From the NCBI GenBank assembly GCA_015179025.1, contig WHUX01000052.1, positions 266,374 through 330,373 of the forward strand: 64,000 nt of DNA, read 5' to 3'. The stretch comes from Terfezia claveryi (Eukaryota; Ascomycota; Pezizomycetes; Pezizales; Pezizaceae). The notes below the pieces were generated by a model that made no database searches, was not told where the DNA came from, and saw only the letters and a program-made list of their open reading frames with translations. The translations under genes and the position numbers were made by a program. Shown here one piece after another: positions 23,966-34,386 of the stretch (position 1 is its first letter; the number at the start of each line of letters is the position of its first letter).

Positions 23966-25753
23966 TCACTTTTTACCCCCTTTTCGCTTCTTCTTCCCCT
24001 TTACAGATCCATATAACATTGCAACCACATCACTGTCTGCATCGAAATCCTCATCGGCGGCTATTATCTCTGCACTTGCTACTGCTGGTGGTGGTGGTTG
24101 TAGTTGTGATTCTGGTAATGGTGCTGTTAATGATGCTGGTAGTGATGACGACAGTGTTGCTTGTGTTTTCCGTCGCGGGAGGGAGGAATACATGGATATC
24201 GGGGTTTGTGGGCGGGAGGATGCCGGCGAGGAGATAACAGTCCGCGGCCTAGGAGTAACACTAATAGAACGGCGCCCAGGAGGTGGAGATGGCTCTGACT
24301 GTGCCTGTCGCTCCTCCTCCTGCTCGCCAAAAAAACTCTCCAGATCCGCCCCCTCTCCTTCAGTGAGAGTAACATGTTCCAGATTTAATGTCTGCATGGT
24401 ATAGCTCCCCGAGACAGACCCCAACTCCATGCCTAACGGCGAAGCAGCTATCCCGCTCCTAGCCCCTACCCTCCTAGTATTACTATCCCTACTACTACTA
24501 CTTACCAAACCCCCCTCTCCCTCAAGCCTGCCCCCACCACCTACCTCCCTCACCAGCCCCAACCTCTCCTTCCTAAACGCATCCAACTGACTCGCATACC
24601 CTTCTTTCTTCCGCTCCAGCGCCACGCGGCGATCAACCGCGTATGTTGAGAACTTTAGGTCCTCGGCGAGCTGTAGGGATTTGAGGTGAGAGCACTCGAG
24701 GGCGGATTCCTCAGAAGATATGAGTGCAGAAAGAGTGGTTAATTGTGTATGGATTGATTCTGATATGGTGCTGTTAGTTTTCGGAGATATGTAGGGAGGG
24801 ATTTTTTGGGGGGGATTCGTTACGGGCGAGATCGTTGGCTTGGGAGAGGGCGATGGGGAGAGTGGAGAGTTGACTGAGAAAGGTAGTTAGGGAGGCGGCG
24901 GTGGTGGTGTGTGATTCGACCTGGAGGAGGAGGTTGGTAAGTTAGTGTATGACTATGACTACGATGATGGTGGAACGGAGGAGGAGCCGGAAGAGGAGGA
25001 GGCGGTGAGCTTACCAGCTCATCAACCCTCTGCAATAGCTTAAGAGCCTCGGCCGCCTTTTCTTCATTTTCCTTCGCCGTCTGCTCAACTTGCCTCCGGG
25101 GTAATCTGGGGAAATGCAGCCTGACGTCAGCCCACATCCATCACCCTTCCCATAAGTCGGCTTTAAGGAAATCGAAAGGAAAGGAACGCATCAACCCACT
25201 GATCAAGAAACCGCTTCGTCAGAGGCAATTCCTCAAGTCTATTACATAAAACAATATAATAACAATGGCGTGATATATATTAGCTCTTTCTCGATCTACT
25301 GCATCGGCGTATGTGGTGAGATATATTATGCTCGGTTACATGTACATATGCAGTGCGGGATGCGCAGTGCGTATGAGGTAAATTTTGTTTGGAGGGAACG
25401 TGGAGAGAGGGAACGTGGAGAGGGAGCGTGGGGATATGGGTTGATGGGGTAGGGTAGGTAAAGGGTAGGGTATACTGACAGATCTCTGTGTTGGTACCAA
25501 TTAGTGAGGACCTTTGACGTGTATGGATATGATGGGGAGAAGGGGGGAGAGAGAGAGAGGGAGAGAGGGGGGGGGGAAGTTGGATGAGGGTAAGGGAGGC
25601 ATATAGATATATAATATATATATATACTTACTTCCTCCGAATGTTACTGCAGTCTTCAGGCCCATTATTGACATTGCCACCTCCATTACCAATCCCACCA
25701 CTATTACCACCGAATCGCTGAACAAAGCCCGTCAACTCACGGAGTTTATCCAT
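23966..25753 (-). CDS. Coiled-coil protein, dysbindin-like candidate (BLOC-1)
   Basis: Not recognised with certainty. Exons 25753-25632, 25105-25015, 24920-24824 and 24759-23966 close in phase to 367 residues. The N-terminus is MDKLRELTGFVQRFGG, followed by a Gly/Asn-rich linker. A long helix then runs from RRQVEQTAKENEEKAAEALK to FRKERLGLVREV, about residues 42-190. Its core has the pattern FLSQLSTLPIALSQANDLAQ, SALISSEESALECSHLKSLQ and KKEGYASQLDAFRKE. This follows the dysbindin layout (LxxLPxxI, ExxLxxLE, QxxxYKxxxxxELExFKAEL), so a BLOC-1-type role in endosomal sorting is a reasonable inference. The C-terminal 180 residues are low-complexity with acidic DADSDVVAMLYGSVK and a final lysine cluster. 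Intron 1 is long (526 nt) and rich in GGAGAG repeats. The start Met is the first in frame after a possible upstream exon. Confidence 0.6.
25106..25631 (-). other. Long intron (526 nt) with purine-rich repeats
   Basis: Intron 1 of the coiled-coil gene. The donor is GAA|GTAAGT and the acceptor TTTCCCCAG. It contains GGAACGTGGAGAGAG repeats at 25390-25430, a GAGAGAG/GGGGG tract at 25535-25580 and ATATATAT at 25605-25625. Confidence 0.65.
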
Positions 25754-25863
25754 TGCTGCGGCGGCTTTATTGACTCTGAGGTTTGCACCAGTATCAAAAC
25801 AAACCCTCGGCCTCGAGCTTGGGCTTTCCGCCTTGTCTCCTCACTCTTCACCAATTTCTTCCA

Positions 25864-25930
25864 GGCTTCCTTCCTTCCAGGCTTCCTTCCTTCCTTCCAG
25901 GCTTCCTTCCTTCCTTCCTTCCTTCCTTCT
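25864..25930. repeat. (CCTT)n/GGCTTCCTTCCTTCCA microsatellite
   Basis: Compound CTTCCTTCCTTCCAGG repeat lying between the divergent starts of the coiled-coil gene and TYW2. It would lie in the 5' UTR or promoter of TYW2. Confidence 0.85.
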
Positions 25931-25958
25931 TTTCTTACTTTGTTCCTTTTCAAATAGA

Positions 25959-27647
25959 ATGTCCGCCCTAGACCCTTCCCATACACAGACCCTCGCCCTC
26001 CTTACCCCCCGCCGTCTTGTCAAGGCCGTCAAAACCCTCCTCGAAAGCCGGGGGCTATGGGGGAAGCAGATCGAGGCAATGACGAAGCCAGTGGACGTTG
26101 GCGGGTCCGGGCTGGGCGTGGGCGAGGAGATGTATCTAGTGTATAGCAGCCTATCCCGGGATGGTGACGAGGGAGAGGAGTATTGTGCCGAGGAGAATGG
26201 AAATGAGGCGGGGGGTAGTAGTGAGGGCGGGGAGGCGAAGGTGGTTGCGGATGAGAGACTTGGTTCTGACCTTGCGGTGCTTGTTAAAGAGGGTCACGTG
26301 CAGGCTGAATGGGTGCGGAATGAGATTGCCACTGCAACACCGACGACTGCAACGGCGTCAACGGCGACGATACGCCTGAGGCAGGAGGTGAGGAGGTTTC
26401 TAGTAGACCATCCACCCCCGCCTCCATCTCCATCCCCAGTGGGTGTGGATGTGGATGTGGATGTGAGCGGGGCTACTGATACTGACGTTGACAGCGCGAG
26501 GGAATTCCTGATCTCTACTTTGCCGAAACGATGGTCCTACTACCCCCCCTTGGTCCTTCTCCTTCCTACAGCATTCACCTCACCGCAGTGGGAGGCATAT
26601 CTTGCGTCGCTTTCAGATGACCAGCGGACGGAATTCTACACTACGTTTACGACTGCCATCCATCCTAAAGCTACGCACCTCGCAATCAACGCTCCCATAC
26701 CCCCCACTACCACCGCCGCCCTCAATGCCCTCACCTCCTCCTTCAACACCACCACCATAACCCCCACCCCTCCCAACACCCCACCAACCCGGGGCAGCAA
26801 TAGCAACACCCTCCGCTCCCCTACGAACCTCACCCCACTCCTAGGCCTCTTCGGGCCCCTGCCCCCTGCCCTCCCCACCCCCACCACCCTCCCCTTTACC
26901 CTCTTCACCACCACATCCCAACTCTCCATCCACCAAACCTGGGCCCCTCTCCACACCATGTTCTCCCGGGGCAATATCAGCGAGAAATCCCGGATCCTGA
27001 CCCCAACCTTCCCTGGAGCCCGCGCAATCTTAAACTCACTCACCCTCGACCTCTATGCTGGGATTGGGTATTTCACGTTCTGCTACCTCCGTGCGGGGGC
27101 AGGAGTAGTGCTGTGCTGGGAACTGAATCCGTGGAGTGTGGAAGGCTTGGTGAGGGGGATGCAGAGAAACGGGTTCGGTGGGGTAATGGTCGTGGGGGAA
27201 CAGGAGGAGACGCCCACAGTAGAGCTGGGTGAGGAGGGGGGCCCGAGGGTGCTGGTGTTCAATGAGGATAACAAACATGCGGGTCGAAGGTTATTGGAGC
27301 TCCGGGGGAAGGGGAAGGGGAAAGGCCTCCCTGTGAAGCATGTAAATCTTGGCCTACTACCAACGAGTGAAGGTGGGTATAGGGTTGCCGTAGAGGCGAT
27401 CCTAATTGGGGATGGGAACGCATTGGAGGGGAAGACAGTGGGGTGGGCGCATGTACATGAGAATGTGGCTGTAGGAGAGGAGGAGGAGAAGGGCCAGGAA
27501 GTGAAGAGGGAGTTTGGAAGGTTGGTGAGGGAGGTTGGCGGGGAAAGGTGGGGGGTGGAGTTGGACGGAGAAAATGGGGGATTTAGAGTCAAGACTTATG
27601 CGCCGGGGGTGGTGCATGTGGTCTATGATGTTAAAATATGGAGATAA
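25959..27647 (+). CDS. TRM12: TYW2/TRM12: tRNA wybutosine aminocarboxypropyltransferase
   Basis: Transfers the aminocarboxypropyl group of S-adenosylmethionine to the C7 position of 4-demethylwyosine-37 in tRNA-Phe (wybutosine pathway, cytosol). Single exon of 562 residues. The AdoMet-binding core is unmistakable: TMFSRGNISEKSRI leads into LDLYAGIGYFTFCYLRAGA and LCWELNPWSVEGLVRGMQRN. FNEDNKHA and HVNLGLLPTSEGGYRVA follow, the TYW2/Trm5-like NLGLLPTS block. The N-terminal 280 residues are poorly conserved, Thr/Pro-rich spacers (many ACC/CCC codons). Start 25959 (MSALDPSHTQTLALL) was chosen. An in-frame Met at 25770 would add about 63 residues translated from the CCTT microsatellite and is unlikely. 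No intron is needed. Confidence 0.93.
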   Translation: MSALDPSHTQTLALLTPRRLVKAVKTLLESRGLWGKQIEAMTKPVDVGGSGLGVGEEMYLVYSSLSRDGDEGEEYCAEENGNEAGGSSEGGEAKVVADERLGSDLAVLVKEGHVQAEWVRNEIATATPTTATASTATIRLRQEVRRFLVDHPPPPPSPSPVGVDVDVDVSGATDTDVDSAREFLISTLPKRWSYYPPLVLLLPTAFTSPQWEAYLASLSDDQRTEFYTTFTTAIHPKATHLAINAPIPPTTTAALNALTSSFNTTTITPTPPNTPPTRGSNSNTLRSPTNLTPLLGLFGPLPPALPTPTTLPFTLFTTTSQLSIHQTWAPLHTMFSRGNISEKSRILTPTFPGARAILNSLTLDLYAGIGYFTFCYLRAGAGVVLCWELNPWSVEGLVRGMQRNGFGGVMVVGEQEETPTVELGEEGGPRVLVFNEDNKHAGRRLLELRGKGKGKGLPVKHVNLGLLPTSEGGYRVAVEAILIGDGNALEGKTVGWAHVHENVAVGEEEEKGQEVKREFGRLVREVGGERWGVELDGENGGFRVKTYAPGVVHVVYDVKIWR

Positions 27648-27875
27648 GATGTGGTGAGAGGGGGATTATGGGTCTGATTGACTGAAGTGAGTTAACTATA
27701 CATATATAAATCTCAACTATATGCTATTTCCTTTCTTTCCTCTTTTCTCGCCCTTCTCTTCTATCTATGGATCTGGTGCATGGGGATCGTATCGACAGCA
27801 ACAAAAGATACAATAATGACAAGAAATAAAGTAACATCACTGCATCATTCATTAATAAGGCATATATCATGTTGC

Positions 27876-27900
27876 AAAAAAAAAAAAAAAAAAAAAAAAA
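27876..27900. repeat. A25 homopolymer
   Basis: Uninterrupted A run between TYW2 and the EF-hand gene 3' ends. On the minus strand it lies just downstream of the EF-hand stop codon. Confidence 0.9.
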
Positions 27901-27925
27901 TTGTACAATAAACCAACAATTACAA

Positions 27926-28709
27926 CTAAACCTTTCTAAACTTGAGCGGGATATTCTCCATCACAATGCTTCTCTTCTCCAACTCTGCCAGCCTCTCCTG
28001 CGCCGCCTCAAGCTCCTCATGATGTTTAAACTAACCACACCCAATTACAATCAGCATTCGCATTCGACATAAGCCCAACTCCCCATGGTTAATACTCACA
28101 TGTGCAATATCCTCCGGATGATTCAACATCTCCTCCGTATCACTCTCGCTATGATATTTTTCAAAATGGTGAATCTCATACTCATACTCGTCATCCCCAT
28201 GGACGCCCACCCCGAGCCCGAAATCCGGCAACTTATTCCCGGCCTCATGGAAAGCGAGGAACTCATCTAGGGTTATCCCGCCGTCTGAGTCGAGGTCTAT
28301 GGCGTCCATGATGGTTTTGACGACGTGCGCGCGGGTGCTCTCGGGGATGGGCTCGCCGTCGCGGTCACGGTCGATGCCGTACGTGCGCAGGATCTCGGCC
28401 GAGGTCCAGGTTGTGGAGGCGTCGAAGTCGTGCAGGTGGAAGAAGGACGAGGGGTCGAAGTTGCCAATGTGGTGTTCCTCTGTTTTTGTGAAAGGGGGAG
28501 TGGTTAGATTTGTAGACAAGAGGGGAAGGAGGAGGGAGGAAGGGAGCGCAGGGAACGAGAGAGGCAGTACCGAGCATGTGGATCTCAGCCCAGGACAAGC
28601 CGGTGCGGTCCCGGTCGGCGTCAGAGTGAATCCCGTGGGCGGAAGCAAGGGGCGCGGATAACAGGAGAGCGGCCGCGGCGGTAGATATGCTGAGGAGCTT
28701 GGATAGCAT
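27926..28709 (-). CDS. Secretory-pathway EF-hand protein (nucleobindin/Ssp120-like)
   Basis: Exons 28709-28571, 28479-28100 and 28030-27926 close in phase to 207 residues. A signal peptide (MLSKLLSISTAAAALLLSAP ending LASA) is followed by HGIHSDADRDRTGLSWAEIH. Then EEHHIGNFDPSSFFHLHDFD leads into the first EF-hand-like loop. A second canonical loop is DLDSDGGITLDEF, and DRDRDGEPI lies between the two. Further on are NHPEDIAH and a basic helical C-terminus (KHHEELEAAQERLAELEKR). The pattern 'S.F.LHD.N.D' plus EF-hands plus a C-terminal coiled coil is that of yeast Ssp120 and animal nucleobindins. A calcium-binding protein of the secretory pathway is therefore likely. There is no KDEL-type tail (ends KFRKV). 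Its promoter region faces the Rpr2-like gene. Confidence 0.82.
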
Positions 28710-29502
28710 TGTTGTCTACCTACTGGAACGAGAGTGACTGATGACTGAGTGACTGACCGACTGAGTGACTGACCGACTGACTGACTGACTGACTGACGTG
28801 CAATTGTGTACAGGTTACAAGGGATCTTTTGTCTTGTCGAGAATTTGCCACAGCGGGCGGTGGGAGGTCCGCTTCCACGGTGCCACATCGAGCAAAAGAC
28901 ACGCGCGTCAGGGGCCACCGATATATATGATATTCTATATTCTCTATATTCTAATAGATCATTCTCTACCTATATTCTATATTCTATATTCTATATTCTA
29001 TATTCCCATATAACTACAGGATATATAGTTGTACGGTTATACACCATGTCTCTCGCAATAAGTAAGACATCTCCATTACCTCCGAAGAAGCATCGACCAC
29101 TTGAATCACTTTTATCCCCATATCTCAATAAACCATACCACAATGGTGGAGTATTCCATTTGGCCCCTCTCATTCAGTACTTGCACAGTCTCTGTATTCG
29201 TGTATCGCATCTCACACCTACACATACACACTTGTAACGTGAGTAGGGTACTGTCGATGGCATCCATTGTGCTGCCGCAGGAAGCAAACAAGATGAAAAA
29301 GAGAGCAAACCAAGATGAAAAGATATGTTTGCATAAATATTCGCAGTGATGCCTGCCCTTACTTGTATGTAAAATACACAACTTGTCCGATAGTTGAGGG
29401 TAATCCCCTCACTGTCTGCGCCAAGACTTCACCGTTCTCCCTACATAGAAGTTCCCCCACCCCTGTCAACTCACTCACTCATAACAGTACAGCACAGCCA
29501 TC
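28710..29502. promoter_or_regulatory. Divergent intergenic region with two microsatellites
   Basis: Upstream region of the EF-hand gene (-) and the zinc-ribbon gene (+). It holds an ACTG/ACCG tetranucleotide repeat (about 28736-28797) and a TATTCTA repeat (about 28930-29005). Short open frames (28798-29237) are built on the microsatellites and were not taken as genes. Confidence 0.45.
28736..28797. repeat. GACT/GACC tetranucleotide repeat
   Basis: Imperfect run of GACTGACTGA, GACCGACTGA and GAGTGACTGA units just upstream of the EF-hand start codon. Confidence 0.85.
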
Positions 29503-30417
29503 ATGTCCCGCCCACCCCATCACACACGCCTCACGCACCTCCTCTCCTCCGCCTACCTCCTCAGCACCACCTCCCCCGCTGCCGCTGCACACTTCCTTTC
29601 AACACACTACTCCCAGGCCCACTCGCGAGACATCACAACCGCCCTGCCTCGCGGCAGCGGCGGCCAGGTCCTCGGCGGGAACGGCGCGGGAGGGGGGTGT
29701 AAAAGGTGCGGACTTGTCTGGGTCCTGGGGTGGAATTGTATGGTGGGAGGTATCGGGGGAGGGAAGGTCGTTAAGCGGGGGAGGAACAGCAGGAGTAGGA
29801 AAATGAGAATAGAGAAGCGCAAGAGCAAGAGGAAGAGCAAGGGCATAAGCAAGTGGAAGGAGTCAGGGGTTAATTTGGAACTGGAGCCGCAGGTACGGGA
29901 TAGGGATAAGGATAAGGAAAAGGCTACCGAGGGGGTTGAGGCTGGATTGAGGCAGAAATGGGTAGAGTGGACGTGTGGCGGATGTGGCTACGTAGCGAAA
30001 GGGGAGCTTGGGCCAGCGTCTAGAAAGATGAAGGACAGGAAAAAGAAGGCTGTACCTTTGCCTCAAATTACTCCGACGTCATTACCAGTACAAGCACCCA
30101 CTCCGGCGATTATCCCACAGAAATCAATCGCGGCACCAACTGGGATGCCCGGCTCTCCCTACAGGCCACAGACAGCGCCTCCGGCGGTTACTAAGGCTAC
30201 CACTCCACAAGTGCCAGCACAGGCAGTGGCACCACAAGTACCAACACCCCTACATTCCGCAAACCAGCGTGCAAGAGAGCGAAAAAAGAAAAAGAATAAC
30301 TCCCTCCAGGAGATGCTTGCTGCGAAGAGGGAGCGGGAGGCCGCAGGTGGTGGAAGTAGTGGTGGAGGGAAGGGATTAGGCGGGATAGATCTTATGGATC
30401 TCATGAAGCTGGGGTGA
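29503..30417 (+). CDS. RNase P/MRP Rpr2/Rpp21/Snm1-like zinc-ribbon protein
   Basis: Single exon of 304 residues. The start MSRPPHHTRLTHLLSSAYLL gives the amphipathic helix found at the N-terminus of Rpr2/Snm1 proteins. Two cysteine pairs follow: GGGCKRCGLVWVLGWNC (about residues 62-78) and WTCGGCGYVAKG (about residue 160), forming a CxxC...CxxC zinc ribbon. A long basic insert (SRKMRIEKRKSKRKSKG) separates the pairs. A Pro/Thr-rich stretch and a basic C-terminus (RARERKKKKNNSLQEMLAAK) end in GGIDLMDLMKLG. The helix, ribbon and charged linkers fit a protein subunit of RNase P or RNase MRP that processes tRNA or rRNA precursors. Which of the two (Rpr2 or Snm1) cannot be told. Confidence 0.68.
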   Translation: MSRPPHHTRLTHLLSSAYLLSTTSPAAAAHFLSTHYSQAHSRDITTALPRGSGGQVLGGNGAGGGCKRCGLVWVLGWNCMVGGIGGGKVVKRGRNSRSRKMRIEKRKSKRKSKGISKWKESGVNLELEPQVRDRDKDKEKATEGVEAGLRQKWVEWTCGGCGYVAKGELGPASRKMKDRKKKAVPLPQITPTSLPVQAPTPAIIPQKSIAAPTGMPGSPYRPQTAPPAVTKATTPQVPAQAVAPQVPTPLHSANQRARERKKKKNNSLQEMLAAKREREAAGGGSSGGGKGLGGIDLMDLMKLG

Positions 30418-30694
30418 TAACGGATGGGCTGTCGTTCACACTTGACATTATCCGGAGTTATGTTTTTTTTTTTTAAAAAAAACAATTCTATGGGTTGGGG
30501 CGTGTTGGTTTATTCAATTGTACAGTACAATTAAAAGGAGGGAATGACAAAGGAAAGAGGAATCAACAAACGCCATTGTAAGAATATGGAACAAGAGACG
30601 TGCACAGAGAAACAGGCCGGAGGTTCAGGCAATTTGGGCATCAAGAAGCTGCGGCAATTATGGCTCTCAGGGATCAACAGTGGTAATGAAGGAT

Positions 30695-31708
30695 CTAATC
30701 GAGGCGGGTAAGGAGGTAGTCGATTTCGACCTTTTTGGTCAACGGAATGATCTATAATCCAATCCAACCAATCAGTTTCTACAAAGCAGTTCACATTGGA
30801 GGTCAACCTCCCACTCACCCAGTCCTTGTACAAATTTACCACCGCATCCACATTCACCTTCAGTGGCCCCTGCTCCTGCTGATCCTCCAGCAGGCCCGGG
30901 TCCCTCCCATAGCTCGTAGCCTTCTTCCGTAACCTCTCCAGCACCTGCAACTCCACCTTCTCATCCGTAATCTCTCCCTCAATACCCTCCACGTCCCTCT
31001 CCCTTATCAACATCGTAAATTTCTCCGTCTCCTTTAAAAACTTCGCCTCAGCTACAAACTTCCCAAAATGCACTCTCCGCGATAGAGCCTGCAGACACGC
31101 AACATCTACGACTGCACACGACCCATAATTCTCATGCGCCTCGGGCCGCTCCTGCCCGGCGCTACAGGCTTTGGGGAGGAAGTACTTTGTGTAGGCCTCG
31201 AGGATTGACGGGTTGATGTTGACGGTGTTTGGGTGGAGGAGTTGTGGGTACTTGAGTGGGGGGAGGATTGGTTCAGGGAGGCCCTCTGGGAAGAAGGGGT
31301 ATTCGTCGGGAGCTTGATAGCGGCGCACACGGGCGTGGATGTGCTCTGTTTCGCGAAGAATGTAGGTGAGGAAGGAGGAGTCGTCGTAGGGGGAGGGGAG
31401 CTTGAGGAGGCCGCCTTCGCTGGGGTTCAGGTACATGCGGGAATTGTAGGGGAACTGGACTCGCTCGATGATGTTGAAGATGATGGTGTCTTCGAGGCGG
31501 CTGTAGTATGGATGAAGAGGAGGTTTCAATTAGGAGTGCATACATATGGGGTAGCAATGGGAACCGGGAGAAGGAGAGGAGAGGAGGGTGGAAATGGAAT
31601 TGGGCTGGGCTGTATGAGGTTGCGGTTTGTACGTTACATCAATTGGAAGCGGATCTTGCTGAGATCGAGGGCGGCGCTGGGGTGGGTCATGTCAATTGCG
31701 CTATCCAT
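30695..31708 (-). CDS. ARO7: ARO7: chorismate mutase
   Basis: Converts chorismate to prephenate for phenylalanine and tyrosine synthesis; cytosolic AroQ-type allosteric dimer. Exons 31708-31638, 31500-30819 and 30751-30695 close in phase to 269 residues (yeast Aro7 has 256). The start MDSAIDMTHPSAALDLSKIR joins FQLIRLEDTIIFNIIERVQF. PYNSRMYLNPSEGG, FLTYILRETEHIHARVRRY, DEYPFF and HPNTVNINPSILEAYTKYFL follow. Next come ENYGSCAVVDVACLQALSRR and VHFGKFVAEAKF. The end is LYKDW|IIPLTKKVEIDYLLTRLD, which needs the last intron (30818-30752, GTGAGT..TTATAG). The Arg, Lys and Glu residues of the all-helical active site and the regulatory Tyr/Trp site are in the conserved blocks; regulation is known from yeast, not seen here. 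An alternative unspliced reading ends in a non-homologous tail. Confidence 0.95.
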
Positions 31709-32559
31709 TGCTGAAGGAGGACGGTTTGATATGATGCTGCGAGAGGGAGGGGGGAGATTTGGAGGGAGATTTGGAGGGGGGGTATGGACGGAGGAGAAGG
31801 TTCAGCCAGGTTGCTGCAGTGAGCTGGTAATGTTGACGTTCGCTTGTGGGGGGCCCTCGCAGGCGTGTTGGAGAGTGAACAGCTTGCTGATGGGATAATG
31901 CGGGATTGGAGCAGAAGAAGAGAGGAGCTTCTCAGAAGAACGAAGGTTGGGGGGGGAGGGGATGCCCCGCTATATACAGTATATTGTACAATATATATAA
32001 CACAGTATATATCATAAATACAATATATATAATACAGATATATTTTATAACAGAGTATATTAATATAATAATATATAATTACAGTTGATTATACCAGTAT
32101 ATATCTATTCCATCCCTTCAGCCAACATCACCATCATATCCAGCTGCGACTCGACTGAGTCTAGTCGCCTATTCCGAGTTTTTTCTCTCTTTTTGCAAGT
32201 ACTGTCCCTGCTGTCCTTACTCTACCTGCTGTCCCTACTCCTACCTGCTGTCCCTAGCTTACAGGACTGTACTGTAATTAACTCCCCTTTACCTACAGTA
32301 CTGTCCCCCGGCCAACAGTTCTTCTTCTCCATATATGCCCCCTTCCCGGCTGCTGCAAGCGGTATGTATGAGCTCCGTACTTTGCCCATCAGAATGCTGA
32401 TTCGCTTTGCAGCTTGGGATCAGGGCGAGGCTCCTCGCTGGTGCATATCCTCCCCCTTTGAAGTCTCGTGTCAGCTGTGCAACTGGGCTCTTGCATTGCT
32501 GCAGCAGCCAGCGTCCCCTGATACAACCACCTCGGCAGCTACCCCACACGAGGAGAGTA
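31709..32559. promoter_or_regulatory. Divergent intergenic region, chorismate mutase and DBR1
   Basis: 851 bp. It holds an AT-rich ATATATAATACAGTATAT tract (31970-32085) and three near copies of TACCTGCTGTCCCTACTC (32205-32262). The open frame 32085-32792 is continuous but overlaps exon 1 of DBR1 in another frame, and its sequence is driven by the repeats. Confidence 0.45.
31975..32090. repeat. AT-rich ATATATA tract
   Basis: About 115 bp consisting almost only of A and T with recurrent ATATATATAAYACAGTATAT words. This is a possible low-melting or recombination-prone site between divergent promoters. Confidence 0.7.
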
Positions 32560-34386
32560 ATGTCGAGTCCTGCTGCTGCCCAGATGTCGCCCCCCCCCAC
32601 CGGGCAAAGGCAATTCTACGAGCAAGGCCTCCGGGTCGCCGTCGAAGGCTGCGTATGGCCGCCAAAGCTCCCAAAGGCCCCCACGAATCCTTTATGGAAG
32701 ATCTGCTAACACCCCCCCCAGGGCCATGGCACCCTCAACGCAATATATGCCTCTATCGAGAAAACCTGCGCCCGCCACAACTACAACGTTGACCTGCTCA
32801 TTATCTGCGGCGACTTCCAAGCCGTGCGCAACGCCCAGGACTTGCACACCATGTCCGTCCCCGACAAATACCGGCAGCTGGGCGACTTCCACGAATACTA
32901 CTCCGGCGCGCGCAAAGCCCCCATTCTCACAATCTTCATCGGCGGGAACCACGAAGCCTCCGCTTACGGAACTGAGCTATTCTACGGTGGTTGGGTATGC
33001 CCGAATATATACTACTTGGGCGCCGCAAATGTGCTTAATATTGGTGGCCTCAGGATTGCGGGGCTGAGTGGGATATATGAGGCTCGGGACTATATTAGAC
33101 CGCATTATGAGCGGCTTCCCTATATGGGCAATGAGGTGCGCACGATCTATCATGTCAGGGATTATGATAAGTACAAGTTATTCCAGGTATCCGGGAGAGT
33201 GGATGTAGGGCTTAGCCATGACTGGCCGCAGGGCATAGAGCATAATGGGGATGTAAGGTGGCTTTTGAGAGAAAAACCGTGGTTTGGGAGTGATATTAAG
33301 AAGAGAGAATTGGGAAGTCCGCCGGCGAGGAGCCTGCTGTATAAGTTGAAACCAAGGTATTGGTTCTCGGGCCATTTGCATGTCAAGTTTGCGGCGGTGG
33401 TGCATCATGGGAAGGAGAATGCGACGGCGGCTGGGCTGGATTTATCACCACCAAAGGTGGAGAATCCAGATGCGATAGACCTTGATGGTTTGTCAGATAC
33501 AGAACCTACCACCACAACAGCATCAACAATCACACCTCCCTCCAAAAACTCTGACGAAATTGATCTCGACATGGACGACGAGGACACGGCGGCGACGGTG
33601 GATACATTCAAACCCCCAATTAAACGCCTACGCTCTGCTTCACCCCAACCCTCACCTCAACCCTCACCCTCCCAAACAACAACCACAGCAACCCCCAGCC
33701 CGAGCACCACCACCACAATCCCTCCAACCTACTTCCTCGCTCTCGACAAATGCCTCCCCCACCGCTCCTTCCTCCAAATCCTCGAAATTCCCACCCCCAC
33801 CCCCCCGCCCACACTCCAATCCCGAAAAACTCTCTCCTACGACCCCGAGTGGCTTGCAATTACCCGAGCGTTCAATCCCTACCTGCAAATCAGCCCTACC
33901 ACAAACCAATTCATCCCCGAGCTCCCCCAGGATCCTGTGGTAGTTCAGTCGTTGATCGACAAAGAGCGGAAATGGGTATCCGAGAATATCAAATACCTAA
34001 CAATCTACCCTGAGGCGTTTACACGCACGGCTCCGGCGATTGGGAAAGAGAAAGGCCCGAGTGAGTGGAGGGCCGTGGGACAGCGTGAGTTTTGAGTTTT
34101 GAGTTTTCTTTTACTTTCTCCTCCGCTGGAGGTAGCTTGATGGGGTGGCTGATATGTTGGTGTAGCGCCGGAATATAATAACCCCCAAACAGCAGCGTTC
34201 TGCCAGATGCTGCAGATCCCGAATAAGATCTTCTCGACAGACGAGGAGAAGGCGGAGAGGATGTCGAAGTTCAGGCCGGGGGCGGAGAGGAGTGGGTGGA
34301 TGGGTACTACTCGCGGGAAGGTAAGAGGCGGGGGAGGGCCGCAGGGGAGAGAGAAGTGGGGGGGGAGGAGGGGGAGGGTTGGTTAG
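32560..34386 (+). CDS. DBR1: DBR1: RNA lariat debranching enzyme
   Basis: Metallophosphoesterase that cleaves the 2'-5' bond of intron lariats. Exons 32560-32652, 32722-34084 and 34166-34386 close in phase to 558 residues. After MSSPAAAQMSPPPTGQRQFY comes GLRVAVEGC|GHGTLNAIYASI. Core motifs are LLIICGDFQAVRNAQDL, PILTIFIGGNHEAS, GGWVCPNIYYLGAANVL and GGLRIAGLSGIY. Then DVGLSHDWPQGI and YWFSGHLHVKFAAVVHH complete the set of metal-binding residues (GDFQ, GNHE, SHDWP, GHLH). Dbr1 replaces the first DxH by a Cys-containing GC.H, which is seen here (EGC|GHG). The middle is a Thr/Pro-rich spacer, then TYFLALDKCLPHRSFLQILE (Dbr1 C-terminal domain). The tail is RG-rich. The start could also be Met 32587 (MSPPPTG). 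Confidence 0.95.

Noticed and set aside
25770..25958. In-frame upstream extension of TYW2
   Set aside because: Translates a CCTT microsatellite into Leu/Pro/Ser repeats; Met 25959 begins the plausible protein.
28736..28797. Possible CRISPR-like repeat
   Set aside because: Plain tetranucleotide microsatellite without spacers, in a eukaryotic context.
28031..28918. 295-codon minus-strand frame over the EF-hand gene
   Set aside because: It reads through the two introns of the EF-hand gene and the GACT microsatellite; the spliced model has a signal peptide and closes in phase.
30819..31529. Unspliced chorismate mutase frame with Met 31529 and a different C-terminus
   Set aside because: It starts within intron 1 and lacks both the conserved QLIRLEDTI join and the conserved IPLTKKVEIDYLLTRLD end.
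32085..32792. 235-codon open frame upstream of DBR1
   Set aside because: It starts in an AT-rich tract, runs through tandem repeats and overlaps DBR1 exon 1 in another frame; no motif is seen.
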